64,000 nucleotides of DNA from Bufo bufo (Eukaryota > Chordata > Amphibia > Anura > Bufonidae): positions 516,050,852-516,114,851 of the forward strand of contig NC_053390.1 of the NCBI RefSeq assembly GCF_905171765.1, read 5' to 3'. This document shows positions 33,729 to 43,399 of the stretch, piece after piece. Numbering within the stretch: position 1 is the stretch's first letter; each line of letters opens with the position of its first letter. The notes beneath the pieces are model-generated. The model did no database searches. It was given only the letters and a program-made list of their open reading frames with translations, and was not told the DNA's origin. Both the position numbers and the translations under genes were made by a program.

Positions 33729-34799
33729 TCAGCATTTAAAACAAAAAAATACCTACTCACCTCATCCATTTGATCGCGAAGAAGAGAGATTGGGGATCCG
33801 ATCTTTATTATTTTCCCTCATAACATGGTTATAAGGGAAAATAATAGCATTCCTAATACAGAATGCTTAGTAAAATAGGGATGGAGGGGTTAAAAATTTT
33901 TTAAAATAATTTAACTCACTTCATCCACTTGTTCGCACAGCCCGACTTCTCTTTTGTCTTCTTCTTTGATGATCTGTGAGGAAAAGGACCTTTGGTGACG
34001 TCACTGCACTCATCACATGGTCCATCACATGATCCATTACCATGGTAATAATACCAAACAAATTACCTCAGAGTATAAGAAACAGTATGCCCCACACAGT
34101 TCATCCGTGGGCAAGTCCGCCTTCTTCTCCCTCTTAAATGACTTAACCGACCTTCGCTGTGACTTTTGAACAGGAATAGATCTGAAAACAGAACACCAGC
34201 AGTGAGAAGAACAATAACGGAAAAACAACGAAACAAGGGGTGGGTGGGCGGGAAGCTGAAACTGAGGTGCCAGAGAAAGAGGCTGTCCTCTGGCCCTTCC
34301 CCTTCTTTTCTACATATGGCCACTACCACCCCATTTAGCCAACCAGGATTGAGGGGGGGAGGGAAGCTTGATTACTGGAATGCCTCTTTTATCTTACCAG
34401 CCTGCTAACCAGAACACCCCTGCGGGCTGTGCCACTCTAACTAGGCTGCAATCCTTTATTTAACCCTTTGTATCGCCATTCTCTCTGCAGTCAAAGATGC
34501 CTGAATTTATGCACCTTGGCGTCGTCTATTTCCGTGATTTTATAAAGATAGCCATGCATAGCCATTTACTATCATATCATGCAGGATGTTTTGTATCATT
34601 TTCCGTGATTTTTGATTATTCTTGAAGGGGTGACACTTTCAGATGTGAATGTGCTTCGATCCTGGGAGTAGCATTCTTGTGTACTTTTGCCTCTCCTATC
34701 TTACAGATGACCTTAATTAAGGTGATACATATAGCTGTGCAAGCTCCTCCTCTCATTGGTTACTTGATGCACACAGATGTAACTAGGAGCAACACATTA
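33729..34799. other. Unassigned sequence between piggyBac 3 and Tc1-like copy A
   Basis: AT-rich at 33730-33930 with a ttattattttccctcata...ataagggaaaataatag hairpin at 33809-33850. Then catcacatggtccatcacatgatcc reiteration near 34010-34035. No gene or terminus recognised. Confidence 0.25.
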
Positions 34800-34801
34800 T
34801 A

Positions 34802-35851
34802 CACTCACCTAAAGAATTATTAGGAACACCATACTAATATGGTGTTGGGCCCCCTTTTGCCTTCAGAACTGCCTTAATTCTACATGGCATTGATTCAACA
34901 AGGTGCTGATAGCATTCTTTAGAAATGTTGGCCCATATTGATAGGATAGCATCTTGCAGTTGATGGAGATTTGAGGGATGCACATCCAGGGCACGAAGCT
35001 CCCGTTCCACCACATCCCAAAGATGCTCTATTGGGTTAAAATCTGGTGACTGTGGGGGCCATTTTAGTACAGTGAACTCATTGTCATGTTCAAGAAACCA
35101 ATTTGAAAATGATTCGAGCTTTGTGACATGGTGCATTATCCTGCTGGAAGTAGCCATCAGAGGATGGATACATGTTCTCATTCTGTTTACGCCAAATTTG
35201 GACTCTACCATTTGAATGTCTCAACAGAAATCGAGACTCATCAGACCAGGCAACATTTTTCCAGTCTTCAACAGTCCAATTTTGGTGAGCTCGTGCAAAT
35301 TGTAGCCTCTTTTTCCTATTTGTAGTGGAGATGAGTGGTACCCGGTGGGGTCTTCTGCTGTTGTAGCCCATCCGCCTCAAGGTTGTGCGTGTTGTGGCTT
35401 CACAAATGCTTTGCTGCATACCTCGGTTGTAACGAGTGGTTATTTCAGTCAACGTTGCTCTTCTATCAGCTTGAATCATTCGGCCCATTCTCCTCTGACC
35501 TCTAGCATCCACAAGGCATTTTTGCGCACAGGACTGCCGCATACTGGATGTTTTTCTCTTTTCACACCATTCTTTGTAAACCCTAGAAATGGTTGTGCGT
35601 GAAAATCCCAGTAACTGAGCAGATTGTGAAATACTCCGACCGGCCCGTCTGGCACCAACAACCATGCCACGCTCAAAATTGCTTAAAACACCTTTCTTTC
35701 CCATTCTGACATTCAGTTTGGAGTTCAGGAGATTGTCTTGACCAGGACCACACCCCTAAATGCATTGAAGCAACTGCCATGTGATTGGTTGACTAGATAA
35801 TTGCATTAATGAGAAATAGAACAGGTGTTCCTAATAGTTCTTTATGGAGTG
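34802..35851 (-). mobile_element. Tc1/mariner-like element, 1,050 bp, copy A
   Basis: TA at 34800-34801 and 35852-35853. TIRs CACTCACCTAAAGAATTATT and, inverted, CACTCCATAAAGAACTATT. Exactly the same length as copy B (57663-58712), with which it shares an internal deletion. Confidence 0.9.
34834..35704 (-). pseudogene. Tc1-like transposase, copy A (frameshifted, internally deleted)
   Basis: The start ATG at 35704 (MGKKGVLSNFERG) is intact. The helix-turn-helix and GRPR-like region run through residue ~110, then the first catalytic aspartate in AWSDESRF. The second aspartate (QQDNAPCH) follows only about 34 residues later, against about 90 in the other Tc1-like elements of this window, so a block is missing. 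One extra A in the run at 35101-35108 (copy B has one fewer) shifts the frame before the final glutamate (NPIEHLWD), which is read in the frame 34834-35211. Not functional. Confidence 0.88.
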
Positions 35852-35853
35852 TA

Positions 35854-36544
35854 TAACGCTTGAATTTCACATGTACAGATGCAGCAAGGGCTGTAAAATT
35901 TAGTATTTTGCCCAAAAAGGGTGTTTTTTAAAACACTGACTAATGCTGCAAAGGCACCAGATGTAGGATATTGCCAAAAATGGGTGGTTTTTAAACCCAG
36001 ATTATTATTGCAGTATTTCAAGCTTGGATTTCAATGTCACAAAAGCACATATGCAGTGCTGGGGAACTGAGATTGCATAAAATGGCCGCCGCCGCCCACC
36101 TAACTAACAGACGGATAAAAGTTATTTTTCTCTGTCACTGGGCTCAGGGCAGGGTAAAAAGATTGTGCACTGCACCCACACAACTAAATCTATGTAGATC
36201 GCTGAGTTCAATTGCAGTTCTGATTAAAGTTTTTTCCTATTCTCTCCCTCACAGAAGCAGCATCCTTTCCCTACACTAGTAACAGCAGAGCATGATGTGC
36301 AGCGCTACGTGAATCCAGATTATATAGAGGCTCGGTCACTTGCTGCACTGACCAATCACAGCCATGCCATTAGTAGGCATTGCTGTGATGGCTTCTAAGG
36401 GCACAGAGTTAAACGCTTGTTGATTGGCTGCTCTGCAGCCTTTCAAAAAGCGCCAAGAAATCGCCGAACACTGAACCTGAACTTTTACTGAAATGTTCGG
36501 GTTCGGGTCAGGGGTCCAAAAATCAAAAAATTTGGTATGAACCC
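35854..36544 (-). other. hAT 2 leader and promoter region
   Basis: Homologous in reverse to hAT 1 7632-8110: the cagggcagggtaaaa block near 36147, TATATAA on the minus strand at 36320-36326, and the gttcgggttcgggtcaggggtcc block near 36495. It ends with aaccc, the target duplication of the solo LTR. Confidence 0.75.
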
Positions 36545-37329
36545 TGTAACGGATCTCCTGGCACCCCGACCGGGTACCTCCGTTGATGGATGCTCCTAGT
36601 GCTTCCTGAGGACTCCAAGCACTCCACTTGACACCGTAAGGGCTGCAGACCCCACGAACCGCCGAAGCTTGGTTGAGGTCTTACCGTCTCCTACCCACCC
36701 TGGGCGTACGACAAGGCTCCAGTGGCTGAACCTCTCCTAAATCCAGAGAGCAGGAACAGCTCTTACCAGCCAGGGGAGTATGGCAAATCTTCAGCGTATA
36801 GCAATCCCCAGTGTCGATCAGTTACCCAAACACCAGCCTCAACATGATGAAGGGTAAAACAGGAACTCTTTATTGAACACACAAGCATTGACTTATACAC
36901 ATTTTCCAACAAGGTTACCACCCACAGGGTTTTGTAAAAACAACCAATAAACACGCACAATACACTCAGACACTCCAAAACAAAATCCTCCCCTCTGCCT
37001 GTGATACAATTACCTTACACAATGGGTTGATGTAATTGTATCACAGGCAGGAGAATACACAGTGTCTTCTGTCCTGGAGACAACCGAGGAGTAAGTCAAT
37101 TATCTCTCAGGACAAAGGGAAATCGCCAATACACACGTGGAGACAATAGGACAGACATCACTACTCAAATATACAATGTCCCACCCTTTACAGTACACAT
37201 AGACATTTAACATATCCCAAAATGGCACGAATTAGACCAGGGGTTCAAGAGGTAGTAAAAGTCCTTTGTGAACAATGAGAGGGGCCATAATCCTGGGGCA
37301 AGAGGCTGGTAGCCAGGCTTCTCCACCAC

Positions 37330-37974
37330 TGTCACTACCAGAGCTTTGGGACGTTCTCACAGCTCTGTTTCTCCACCCCTGTGATGATGTCACTACTAGA
37401 GCTGGGAGGCGTTCTCACTACTCTGTTTACTTCTGGTTTCTTTCACCACAGCTGTCCTTCATGTGTTTGATTTCCCTCCCTTTATATCACCCCTCCTCCT
37501 ATGATAGGATGTGGATTATAGTTCTCACTTCAGTTGTGGCTCTTGCTTTGGTTTCTTCACTTGTAGCTATCAGTCCACTTGACCTGTGTTCTGCTGCAGC
37601 TAGCACTCCGGATTTTGCCAGCCTGTCCTTGGATCCGTCTTCTCTGCGGCTACAACACCTTCAGCTAAGTCTGCAGACATTGTTGTATTCCTGTTTGTTT
37701 TCTGACTGGATCTGAGGTGGCCACGGTTCCCTCCATATACTGAGTAGGGCACTGGTGGCCGTGCCCCTTCCACTATTGTAGGGGTTACAGTGGTCATTAG
37801 TCTTAGGCACGTGGGCATGCCTCGTTCCACCTTTTGGATCCGGGCATGTGCTTTAGCAGAATAGGGAAAGCGTTGAGGGTCGGACAGGGGTCACCCTTTA
37901 TCCTCCCTAGTTCTGGGTCCAGTCAGTTGCTCTGTACTGTGAATTACTATCGTTGCTCACATACACTCGTGACA
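37330..37974 (+). mobile_element. 5' LTR of the gypsy element
   Basis: 645 bp, TGTCACTACC to CTCGTGACA. Identical to the 3' LTR wherever I compared it, including all reading frames inside. Contains TTTATATC near 37480 as a candidate TATA. The primer-binding site would lie in 37975-38005; I could not assign a tRNA. Confidence 0.93.
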
Positions 37975-38005
37975 TTATAATCCACCAAAACCGTCCTTTT
38001 TTGAC

Positions 38006-41000
38006 ATGGATCCGCTTTCTGACCTGGTTGACCGCATGCAGGGTCTTTCTTTGGAAGTAGCGGATCTCCGTCAATCTATGACCCAGCTTCAAGCATTGGG
38101 CCCTGCTCCGGCTCATGGAGTCTGTTGCGAGCCAAAAGTCTCACTTCCGGAGACGTTCTCCGGGGGCAGTGAGAATTTTGTTCGTTTCAGAGAGGCATGC
38201 AAACTCCATTTTTGCTTGTGTCCTCACTCTTCTGGTAATCAAGAGCAGAGGGTGAGGATTGTCATCTCCCTGCTCAGGGGTAATGCTCAGACTTGGGCTT
38301 TTTCGCTGCCATCAGGGGATCCCTCCCTTCGATCCGTGGAGGGATTTTTTGTGGCCCTGGGGCAGATTTATGATGACCCGGATCGTGTTGCTCTGGCCGA
38401 ATCTAACCTACGTGTTTTATGCCAGAACAAACGGTCTGCGGAGCTTTATTGTTCTGAATTTCGGAGATGGGCAGCTGATTCGGGTTGGAATGATGCTGCA
38501 CTCCGGAGTCAGTTCTGTCATGGTCTCTCGGAGAGATTAAAAGATGCGTTTGCTTTCCATGAGAGACCAACGTCCTTAGAGTCTGCCATGTCATTGGCGG
38601 TACGCCTTGACAGGCGTCTAAGAGAAAGAAACGAGACCTCTCTGTCCAGCCATTGTCAGTCTAGGGGCAGTGGTGCGGACTCATTCAGTGTGCAGGAGCC
38701 TCATCCTGTCTCGCTCCCCTCTGAGGAGGAGCCCATGCAGCTAGCTCGACTTGCCCCTGATAAAAGAGGATTTAGTCCTCAGAGTATGGTCTGTTTTTGT
38801 TGTGGGGGCATAGGTCATTTGGCTAATGTTTGTCCGTCTAGGAGATTCTTGAACCGTACTAAGAGCGATAATAAGAGAAAAATCTCAAAAGGTAAATCAT
38901 CAAGTTCTGCTTCATCTGCTACTTTGGGCAAAGTTGATGTAGGATTTGATGCTTTTCCTCTGACCTGCAGTTCCCGTTTTCTCCTGTCTGCCAGGGTGGC
39001 GCTAGAGAGCAAAGTCATTTCTTGTGAGATTTTTGTCGATAGTGGAGCGGCCGTCAATCTTATTGACACTCAATTTGTAGCCATGCATGGTTTTCAGGTT
39101 TGCACATTAGATAAAGATATACCTGTTTTTGCTATTGACTCTGCTCCACTCTCACAGAGATCTCTGAAGGGCATTGTTCACAATATCCGGCTAGCTGTAG
39201 GTGACACTCATGTGGAGGATATATCTTGTTTTGTCCTTAACGGATTGCCGTCTCCTCTAGTTTTGGGGTTACCCTGGCTCACTAGACATAACCCCACTAT
39301 TGATTGGCAAGGAAGGCAAATAAATGAGTGGAGTGATTTTTGTAGAGAGAATTGTCTCACAGCGACTTTTGCAGAGGTGTCTACTAAAACTGTGCCATCA
39401 TTTCTCTCTGATTTCTCGGACGTGTTTTCCGAGAGCGGTGTTCAGGAGCTACCTCCTCACCGGGAGTTTGACTGTCCCATTAACCTCATTCCCGGCGCCA
39501 AGCTGCCAAAAGCACGCCTCTACAATCTCTCACAACCGGAAAGAATCGCAATGCGAACTTACATCTCCGAGAGTCTCGAAAAGGGGCATATTCGTCCCTC
39601 AAAGTCACCTGTGGCCGCGGGTTTTTTTTTTGTTAAAAAGAAAGATGGCTCTCTGAGACCTTGCCTAGATTTTAGGGAGCTGAACCGTATCACGATTCGC
39701 GATCCCTATCCCCTTCCTCTGATCCCGGACCTCTTCAATCAAATTGTTGGGGCCAAGGTGTTTTCCAAATTGGATTTGAGAGGCGCGTACAACCTGGTCA
39801 GGGTCAGAGAGGGGGATGAATGGAAAACGGCCTTTAATACCCCTGACGGGCATTTCGAGAATCTCGTTATGCCTTTCGGCCTGATGAATGCTCCGGCCGT
39901 CTTTCAGCATTTTGTTAATAGTATTTTCTATCATTTAATGGGGAAATTCGTATTGGTATATCTTGATGATATTTTGATTTTTTCCCCTGATGTTCAGACC
40001 CATCAGGATCATCTTTTTCAGGTTCTGCAGATTCTGCGGGAAAATAAATTGTACGCCAAGCTGGAGAAATGTCTTTTTATGGTATCTGAGATTCAATTTC
40101 TGGGTTTTCTCCTCTCTGCTTCTGGTTTTCGCATGGATCCCGAGAAGGTCCGTGCTGTACTTGAGTGGGAGCTTCCTGAGAATCAGAAGGCATTGATGCG
40201 CTTTCTGGGTTTTGCGAACTATTACAGAAAGTTCATTTTGAATTATTCCTCTGTTGTCAAACCCCTCACTGACATGACAAAGAAGGGGGCGGATTTTTCC
40301 TCTTGGTCGGAGGAGGCGCTTGCAGCCTTTTCTAAGATTAAAGAGAATTTTGCGTCTGCTCCCGTCTTGGTGCATCCCGATGTTTCCTTACCTTTTATTG
40401 TTGAGGTGGATGCTTCCGAGGTGGGTGTGGGTGCGGTTTTGTCCCAGGGCCCTTCCCCTGCCAAGTGGCGACCCTGTGCCTTTTTCTCTAAAAAACTCTC
40501 CCCGGCAGAGAGAAACTATGATGTGGGAGATAGGGAGTTGTTGGCCATCAAGTTGGCTTTCGAGGAATGGCGCCATTGGTTGGAGGGGGCCAGGCACCCT
40601 ATCACCGTTTTTACCGACCATAAGAATCTGGCATACTTGGAGTCGGCCAGGCGTATGAATCCGAGACAGGCCAGATGGTCTCTGTTCTTCTCCAGATTCA
40701 ATTTTGTTGTTACATTCCGACCTGGGATAAAAAATGTGAAGGCTGATGCTCTCTCTCGCTGTTTTCCGGGAGGAGGAAACTCCGAGGACCCGGGTCCCAT
40801 TTTGGCGGAGGGGGTAGTTATTTCTGCTCTATATTCCGATTTGGAGGCCGAGGTCCAGGCTGCCCAGACTGAGACACCTGCCCGTTGTCCTTCTGGGAAG
40901 TTGTTCGTGCCTCCTGAGCTACGTCACAAACTCTTTAAGGAGCATCATGATACGGTTCTTGCTGGTCACCCCGGGAGTAGAGCCACGGTGGATCTCATTG

Positions 41001-42283
41001 CTCGGAGATTTTGGTGGCCGGCTCTTCGTAAGTCGGTGGAGGGTTTTGTGGCTGCTTGTGAGACGTGCGCTCGCGCTAAGGTCCCTCGTTCACGGCCTTC
41101 AGGTTCCCTTCTCCCGTTACCCATTCCTTCCCGTCCTTGGACACACCTGTCCATGGACTTTATCACGGATCTTCCTCGTTCCTCGGGGAAGTCGGTGATC
41201 CTGGTGGTGGTGGACCGTTTTAGCAAGATGGCTCATTTCGTACCTTTCCCTGGTTTACCCAATGCTAAAACGTTGGCGCAAGCTTTTGTCGACCATATTG
41301 TTAAATTGCACGGCATTCCCTCTGATATTGTTTCCGATAGAGGCACGCAGTTTGTGTCCAGGTTCTGGAAGGCTTTCTGTTCTCGCCTGGGGGTTCGGCT
41401 GTCCTTCTCTTCTGCTTTTCATCCGCAGTCGAATGGTCAGACTGAGCGCCTCAATCAGAATCTGGAGACATATTTGCGCTGTTTTGTTTCAGAGAACCAG
41501 GAGGATTGGTGTTCATTTCTCCCTCTTGCTGAGTTTGCTCTGAACAACCGTCGTCAGGAATCTTCTGATAAGTCACCATTCTTTGGTGCATATGGGTTCC
41601 ATCCGCAGTTTGGTACATTCTCGGGAGGGGCTCTTTCTGGTTTACCTGAGGAGGAGAGATTTTCCTCGTCTTTGTCTACCATTTGGCAAAAGATTCAGAG
41701 TAATCTTAAAAAGATGAGTGAGAGGTATAAGCGTGTGGCTGATAAGAGACGTGTGCCTGGTCCGGACCTGAATGTGGGTGATCTGGTGTGGTTGTCTACT
41801 AGAAACATTAAGTTGAAGGTTCCCTCCTGGAAATTGGGTCCCAAGTTTATTGGGCCTTATAAAATCTTGTCAGTCATCAATCCTGTTGCCTTCCGTCTTG
41901 ATCTTCCACGGGTTTGGAAGATACATAATGTATTTCACAGATCTCTCTTAAAACCATATGTCCAGCCCACGGTACCCTCCTCTTTGCCTCCTCCTCCGAT
42001 TTTGGTTGATGGCAATCTGGAGTTTGAGGTTTCCAGAATTGTGGACTCTCGCATGGTCCGCGGTTCTCTTCAGTACCTCGTTCATTGGAAGGGTTATGGT
42101 CCTGAGGAGAGGATGTGGGTTTCGGTGTCGGACATTAAAGCCACTCGCCTCATCAGGGCATTTCATAGGGCTCATCCTGAGAAGGTGGGTCCTGGGTGTC
42201 CGGAGTCCACCCGTAGAGGGGGGGGTACTGTCACTACCAGAGCTTTGGGACGTTCTCACAGCTCTGTTTCTCCACCCCTGTGA
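38006..42283 (+). CDS. Gag-Pol polyprotein of the gypsy element, intact 1,425-codon frame
   Basis: Starts at ATG 38006, 31 bases after the 5' LTR. Order by residue: Gag capsid (~45-205), CCHC zinc knuckle CFCCGGIGHLANVC (263-276), aspartic protease with VDSGAA (~344-349), reverse transcriptase with YLDDILIF (652-659), RNase H with EVDASEVGVGAVLSQ (~807-821) and FTDHKNLAYLES (~870), integrase HHCC finger (~970-1020), first core aspartate MDFITDLP (~1050), second in SDRGTQF (~1109), glutamate in NGQTERLNQ (~1143), and a chromodomain FEVSRIVDSRM...YLVHWKGYG (~1339-1385). Gag and pol share one frame with no frameshift. The frame ends 55 bases inside the 3' LTR. It would copy its RNA into DNA and insert it, probably guided to chromatin by the chromodomain. 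No break visible. Confidence 0.95.
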   Translation: MDPLSDLVDRMQGLSLEVADLRQSMTQLQALGPAPAHGVCCEPKVSLPETFSGGSENFVRFREACKLHFCLCPHSSGNQEQRVRIVISLLRGNAQTWAFSLPSGDPSLRSVEGFFVALGQIYDDPDRVALAESNLRVLCQNKRSAELYCSEFRRWAADSGWNDAALRSQFCHGLSERLKDAFAFHERPTSLESAMSLAVRLDRRLRERNETSLSSHCQSRGSGADSFSVQEPHPVSLPSEEEPMQLARLAPDKRGFSPQSMVCFCCGGIGHLANVCPSRRFLNRTKSDNKRKISKGKSSSSASSATLGKVDVGFDAFPLTCSSRFLLSARVALESKVISCEIFVDSGAAVNLIDTQFVAMHGFQVCTLDKDIPVFAIDSAPLSQRSLKGIVHNIRLAVGDTHVEDISCFVLNGLPSPLVLGLPWLTRHNPTIDWQGRQINEWSDFCRENCLTATFAEVSTKTVPSFLSDFSDVFSESGVQELPPHREFDCPINLIPGAKLPKARLYNLSQPERIAMRTYISESLEKGHIRPSKSPVAAGFFFVKKKDGSLRPCLDFRELNRITIRDPYPLPLIPDLFNQIVGAKVFSKLDLRGAYNLVRVREGDEWKTAFNTPDGHFENLVMPFGLMNAPAVFQHFVNSIFYHLMGKFVLVYLDDILIFSPDVQTHQDHLFQVLQILRENKLYAKLEKCLFMVSEIQFLGFLLSASGFRMDPEKVRAVLEWELPENQKALMRFLGFANYYRKFILNYSSVVKPLTDMTKKGADFSSWSEEALAAFSKIKENFASAPVLVHPDVSLPFIVEVDASEVGVGAVLSQGPSPAKWRPCAFFSKKLSPAERNYDVGDRELLAIKLAFEEWRHWLEGARHPITVFTDHKNLAYLESARRMNPRQARWSLFFSRFNFVVTFRPGIKNVKADALSRCFPGGGNSEDPGPILAEGVVISALYSDLEAEVQAAQTETPARCPSGKLFVPPELRHKLFKEHHDTVLAGHPGSRATVDLIARRFWWPALRKSVEGFVAACETCARAKVPRSRPSGSLLPLPIPSRPWTHLSMDFITDLPRSSGKSVILVVVDRFSKMAHFVPFPGLPNAKTLAQAFVDHIVKLHGIPSDIVSDRGTQFVSRFWKAFCSRLGVRLSFSSAFHPQSNGQTERLNQNLETYLRCFVSENQEDWCSFLPLAEFALNNRRQESSDKSPFFGAYGFHPQFGTFSGGALSGLPEEERFSSSLSTIWQKIQSNLKKMSERYKRVADKRRVPGPDLNVGDLVWLSTRNIKLKVPSWKLGPKFIGPYKILSVINPVAFRLDLPRVWKIHNVFHRSLLKPYVQPTVPSSLPPPPILVDGNLEFEVSRIVDSRMVRGSLQYLVHWKGYGPEERMWVSVSDIKATRLIRAFHRAHPEKVGPGCPESTRRGGGTVTTRALGRSHSSVSPPL

Positions 42284-42873
42284 TGATGTCACTACTAGAG
42301 CTGGGAGGCGTTCTCACTACTCTGTTTACTTCTGGTTTCTTTCACCACAGCTGTCCTTCATGTGTTTGATTTCCCTCCCTTTATATCACCCCTCCTCCTA
42401 TGATAGGATGTGGATTATAGTTCTCACTTCAGTTGTGGCTCTTGCTTTGGTTTCTTCACTTGTAGCTATCAGTCCACTTGACCTGTGTTCTGCTGCAGCT
42501 AGCACTCCGGATTTTGCCAGCCTGTCCTTGGATCCGTCTTCTCTGCGGCTACAACACCTTCAGCTAAGTCTGCAGACATTGTTGTATTCCTGTTTGTTTT
42601 CTGACTGGATCTGAGGTGGCCACGGTTCCCTCCATATACTGAGTAGGGCACTGGTGGCCGTGCCCCTTCCACTATTGTAGGGGTTACAGTGGTCATTAGT
42701 CTTAGGCACGTGGGCATGCCTCGTTCCACCTTTTGGATCCGGGCATGTGCTTTAGCAGAATAGGGAAAGCGTTGAGGGTCGGACAGGGGTCACCCTTTAT
42801 CCTCCCTAGTTCTGGGTCCAGTCAGTTGCTCTGTACTGTGAATTACTATCGTTGCTCACATACACTCGTGACA
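42229..42873 (+). mobile_element. 3' LTR of the gypsy element
   Basis: Same 645-bp sequence as the 5' LTR, followed by the ACCAC target duplicate. Confidence 0.93.
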
Positions 42874-42948
42874 ACCACCGAGTGGCGAGGTTGCTTTCGT
42901 CACAAACCCAAACTTTACAGTTCGGGTTCGCTCAACCCTAGTTATAAA

Positions 42949-43128
42949 GCATACTGTTACGTACTGCTGACATTAGCACATCGCTAATGTCAGACAGCTT
43001 CATAACGTTATTTCTCATGACAGAAAACCTTTAAGATGTTCGTCCCTAGGTGAGTGCTGGGCTTACCGCGACGTATGCACTGACAGCAGAGGCTGCAGAT
43101 AGCAACACTATTGTCAGCAGCTGACATG
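42949..43128. other. Short unassigned stretch
   Basis: Includes the hairpin ctgacattagc..gctaatgtcag at 42968-42993 and a poly(A) run at 43130-43142. No gene. Confidence 0.3.
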
Positions 43129-43389
43129 TTAAAAAAAAAAAAATGCGGAGCCATGTGCCGGCATCCTGGGAGAGCAAGATGTTACCGTGCATGGTGGATT
43201 GTCCGCTCCAGATACATTTGTAGTCTGATTTTTACCGCCTGTGCACTGCAAGTTCTGCATTCTTCTCCTCCTTCTCCTCCCTATCTGCTGCTCCGTCTCT
43301 CCCTCTGAACTCTCCCCCTCTTCCTCTTTTGTGGGCACCCACGTGACATCCATTGACACGTCATCATCGTCACCTTCACTACCACTCAC
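43129..43389 (-). pseudogene. Possible hAT 4 transposase N-terminus
   Basis: An 86-codon frame starting MSGSEGDDDD, acidic for 35 residues, then six arginines in a row. Position (downstream of TIR and array) matches the transposase start in hAT 1-3, but no BED finger is reached before the homology or element ends in a poly(A)-coded phenylalanine run. Assignment is by position only. Confidence 0.35.
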
Positions 43390-43399
43390 ATTAGAGACC

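Larger units (their letters stand above)
37330..42873 (+). mobile_element. Complete chromodomain Ty3/gypsy retrotransposon
   Basis: 5,544 bp bounded by LTRs at 37330-37974 and 42229-42873 and by the 5-bp duplication ACCAC (37325-37329 and 42874-42878). One gag-pol frame fills the interior. A G-rich polypurine tract (agaggggggggtac) sits directly before the 3' LTR. The layout and chromodomain place it with sushi-like chromoviruses of vertebrates. Confidence 0.95.
36545..42904 (-). mobile_element. Solo LTR (about 810 bp) split by a gypsy element
   Basis: Begins TGTAACGG at 36545, breaks at 37329, resumes at 42879 and ends GTCACA at 42904. Flanked by AACCC at 36540-36544 and 42905-42909, a perfect 5-bp duplication. 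CTTTATTG near 36869 is CAATAAAG on the minus strand, so the LTR reads leftward. A hairpin ctgcctgtgatacaatta..taattgtatcacaggcag sits at 36997-37050. No internal retroviral sequence belongs to it, hence solo. Confidence 0.88.
20784..42940 (-). mobile_element. hAT element 2 (minus strand), opened by many later insertions
   Basis: Same family as hAT 1. Pieces: transposase N-terminal half 20784-22192, tandem array 22230-23369, array remainder 28591-29112, leader and promoter 35854-36544, and the TIR tip 42905-42940 ending CGCTCAACCCTA. Insertions between the pieces: piggyBac 1, LTR and piggyBac debris, a Tc1-like element, and a solo LTR carrying a gypsy element. The transposase side is truncated near 20784. 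The last eight bases after the terminus are gttataaa, with no partner to compare. Confidence 0.8.

Noticed and set aside
36545..42904. Outer TGTAAC...GTCACA pieces as LTRs of the gypsy element
   Set aside because: They are two halves of one LTR with its own AACCC duplicate; the gypsy LTRs are the inner identical 645-bp pair.
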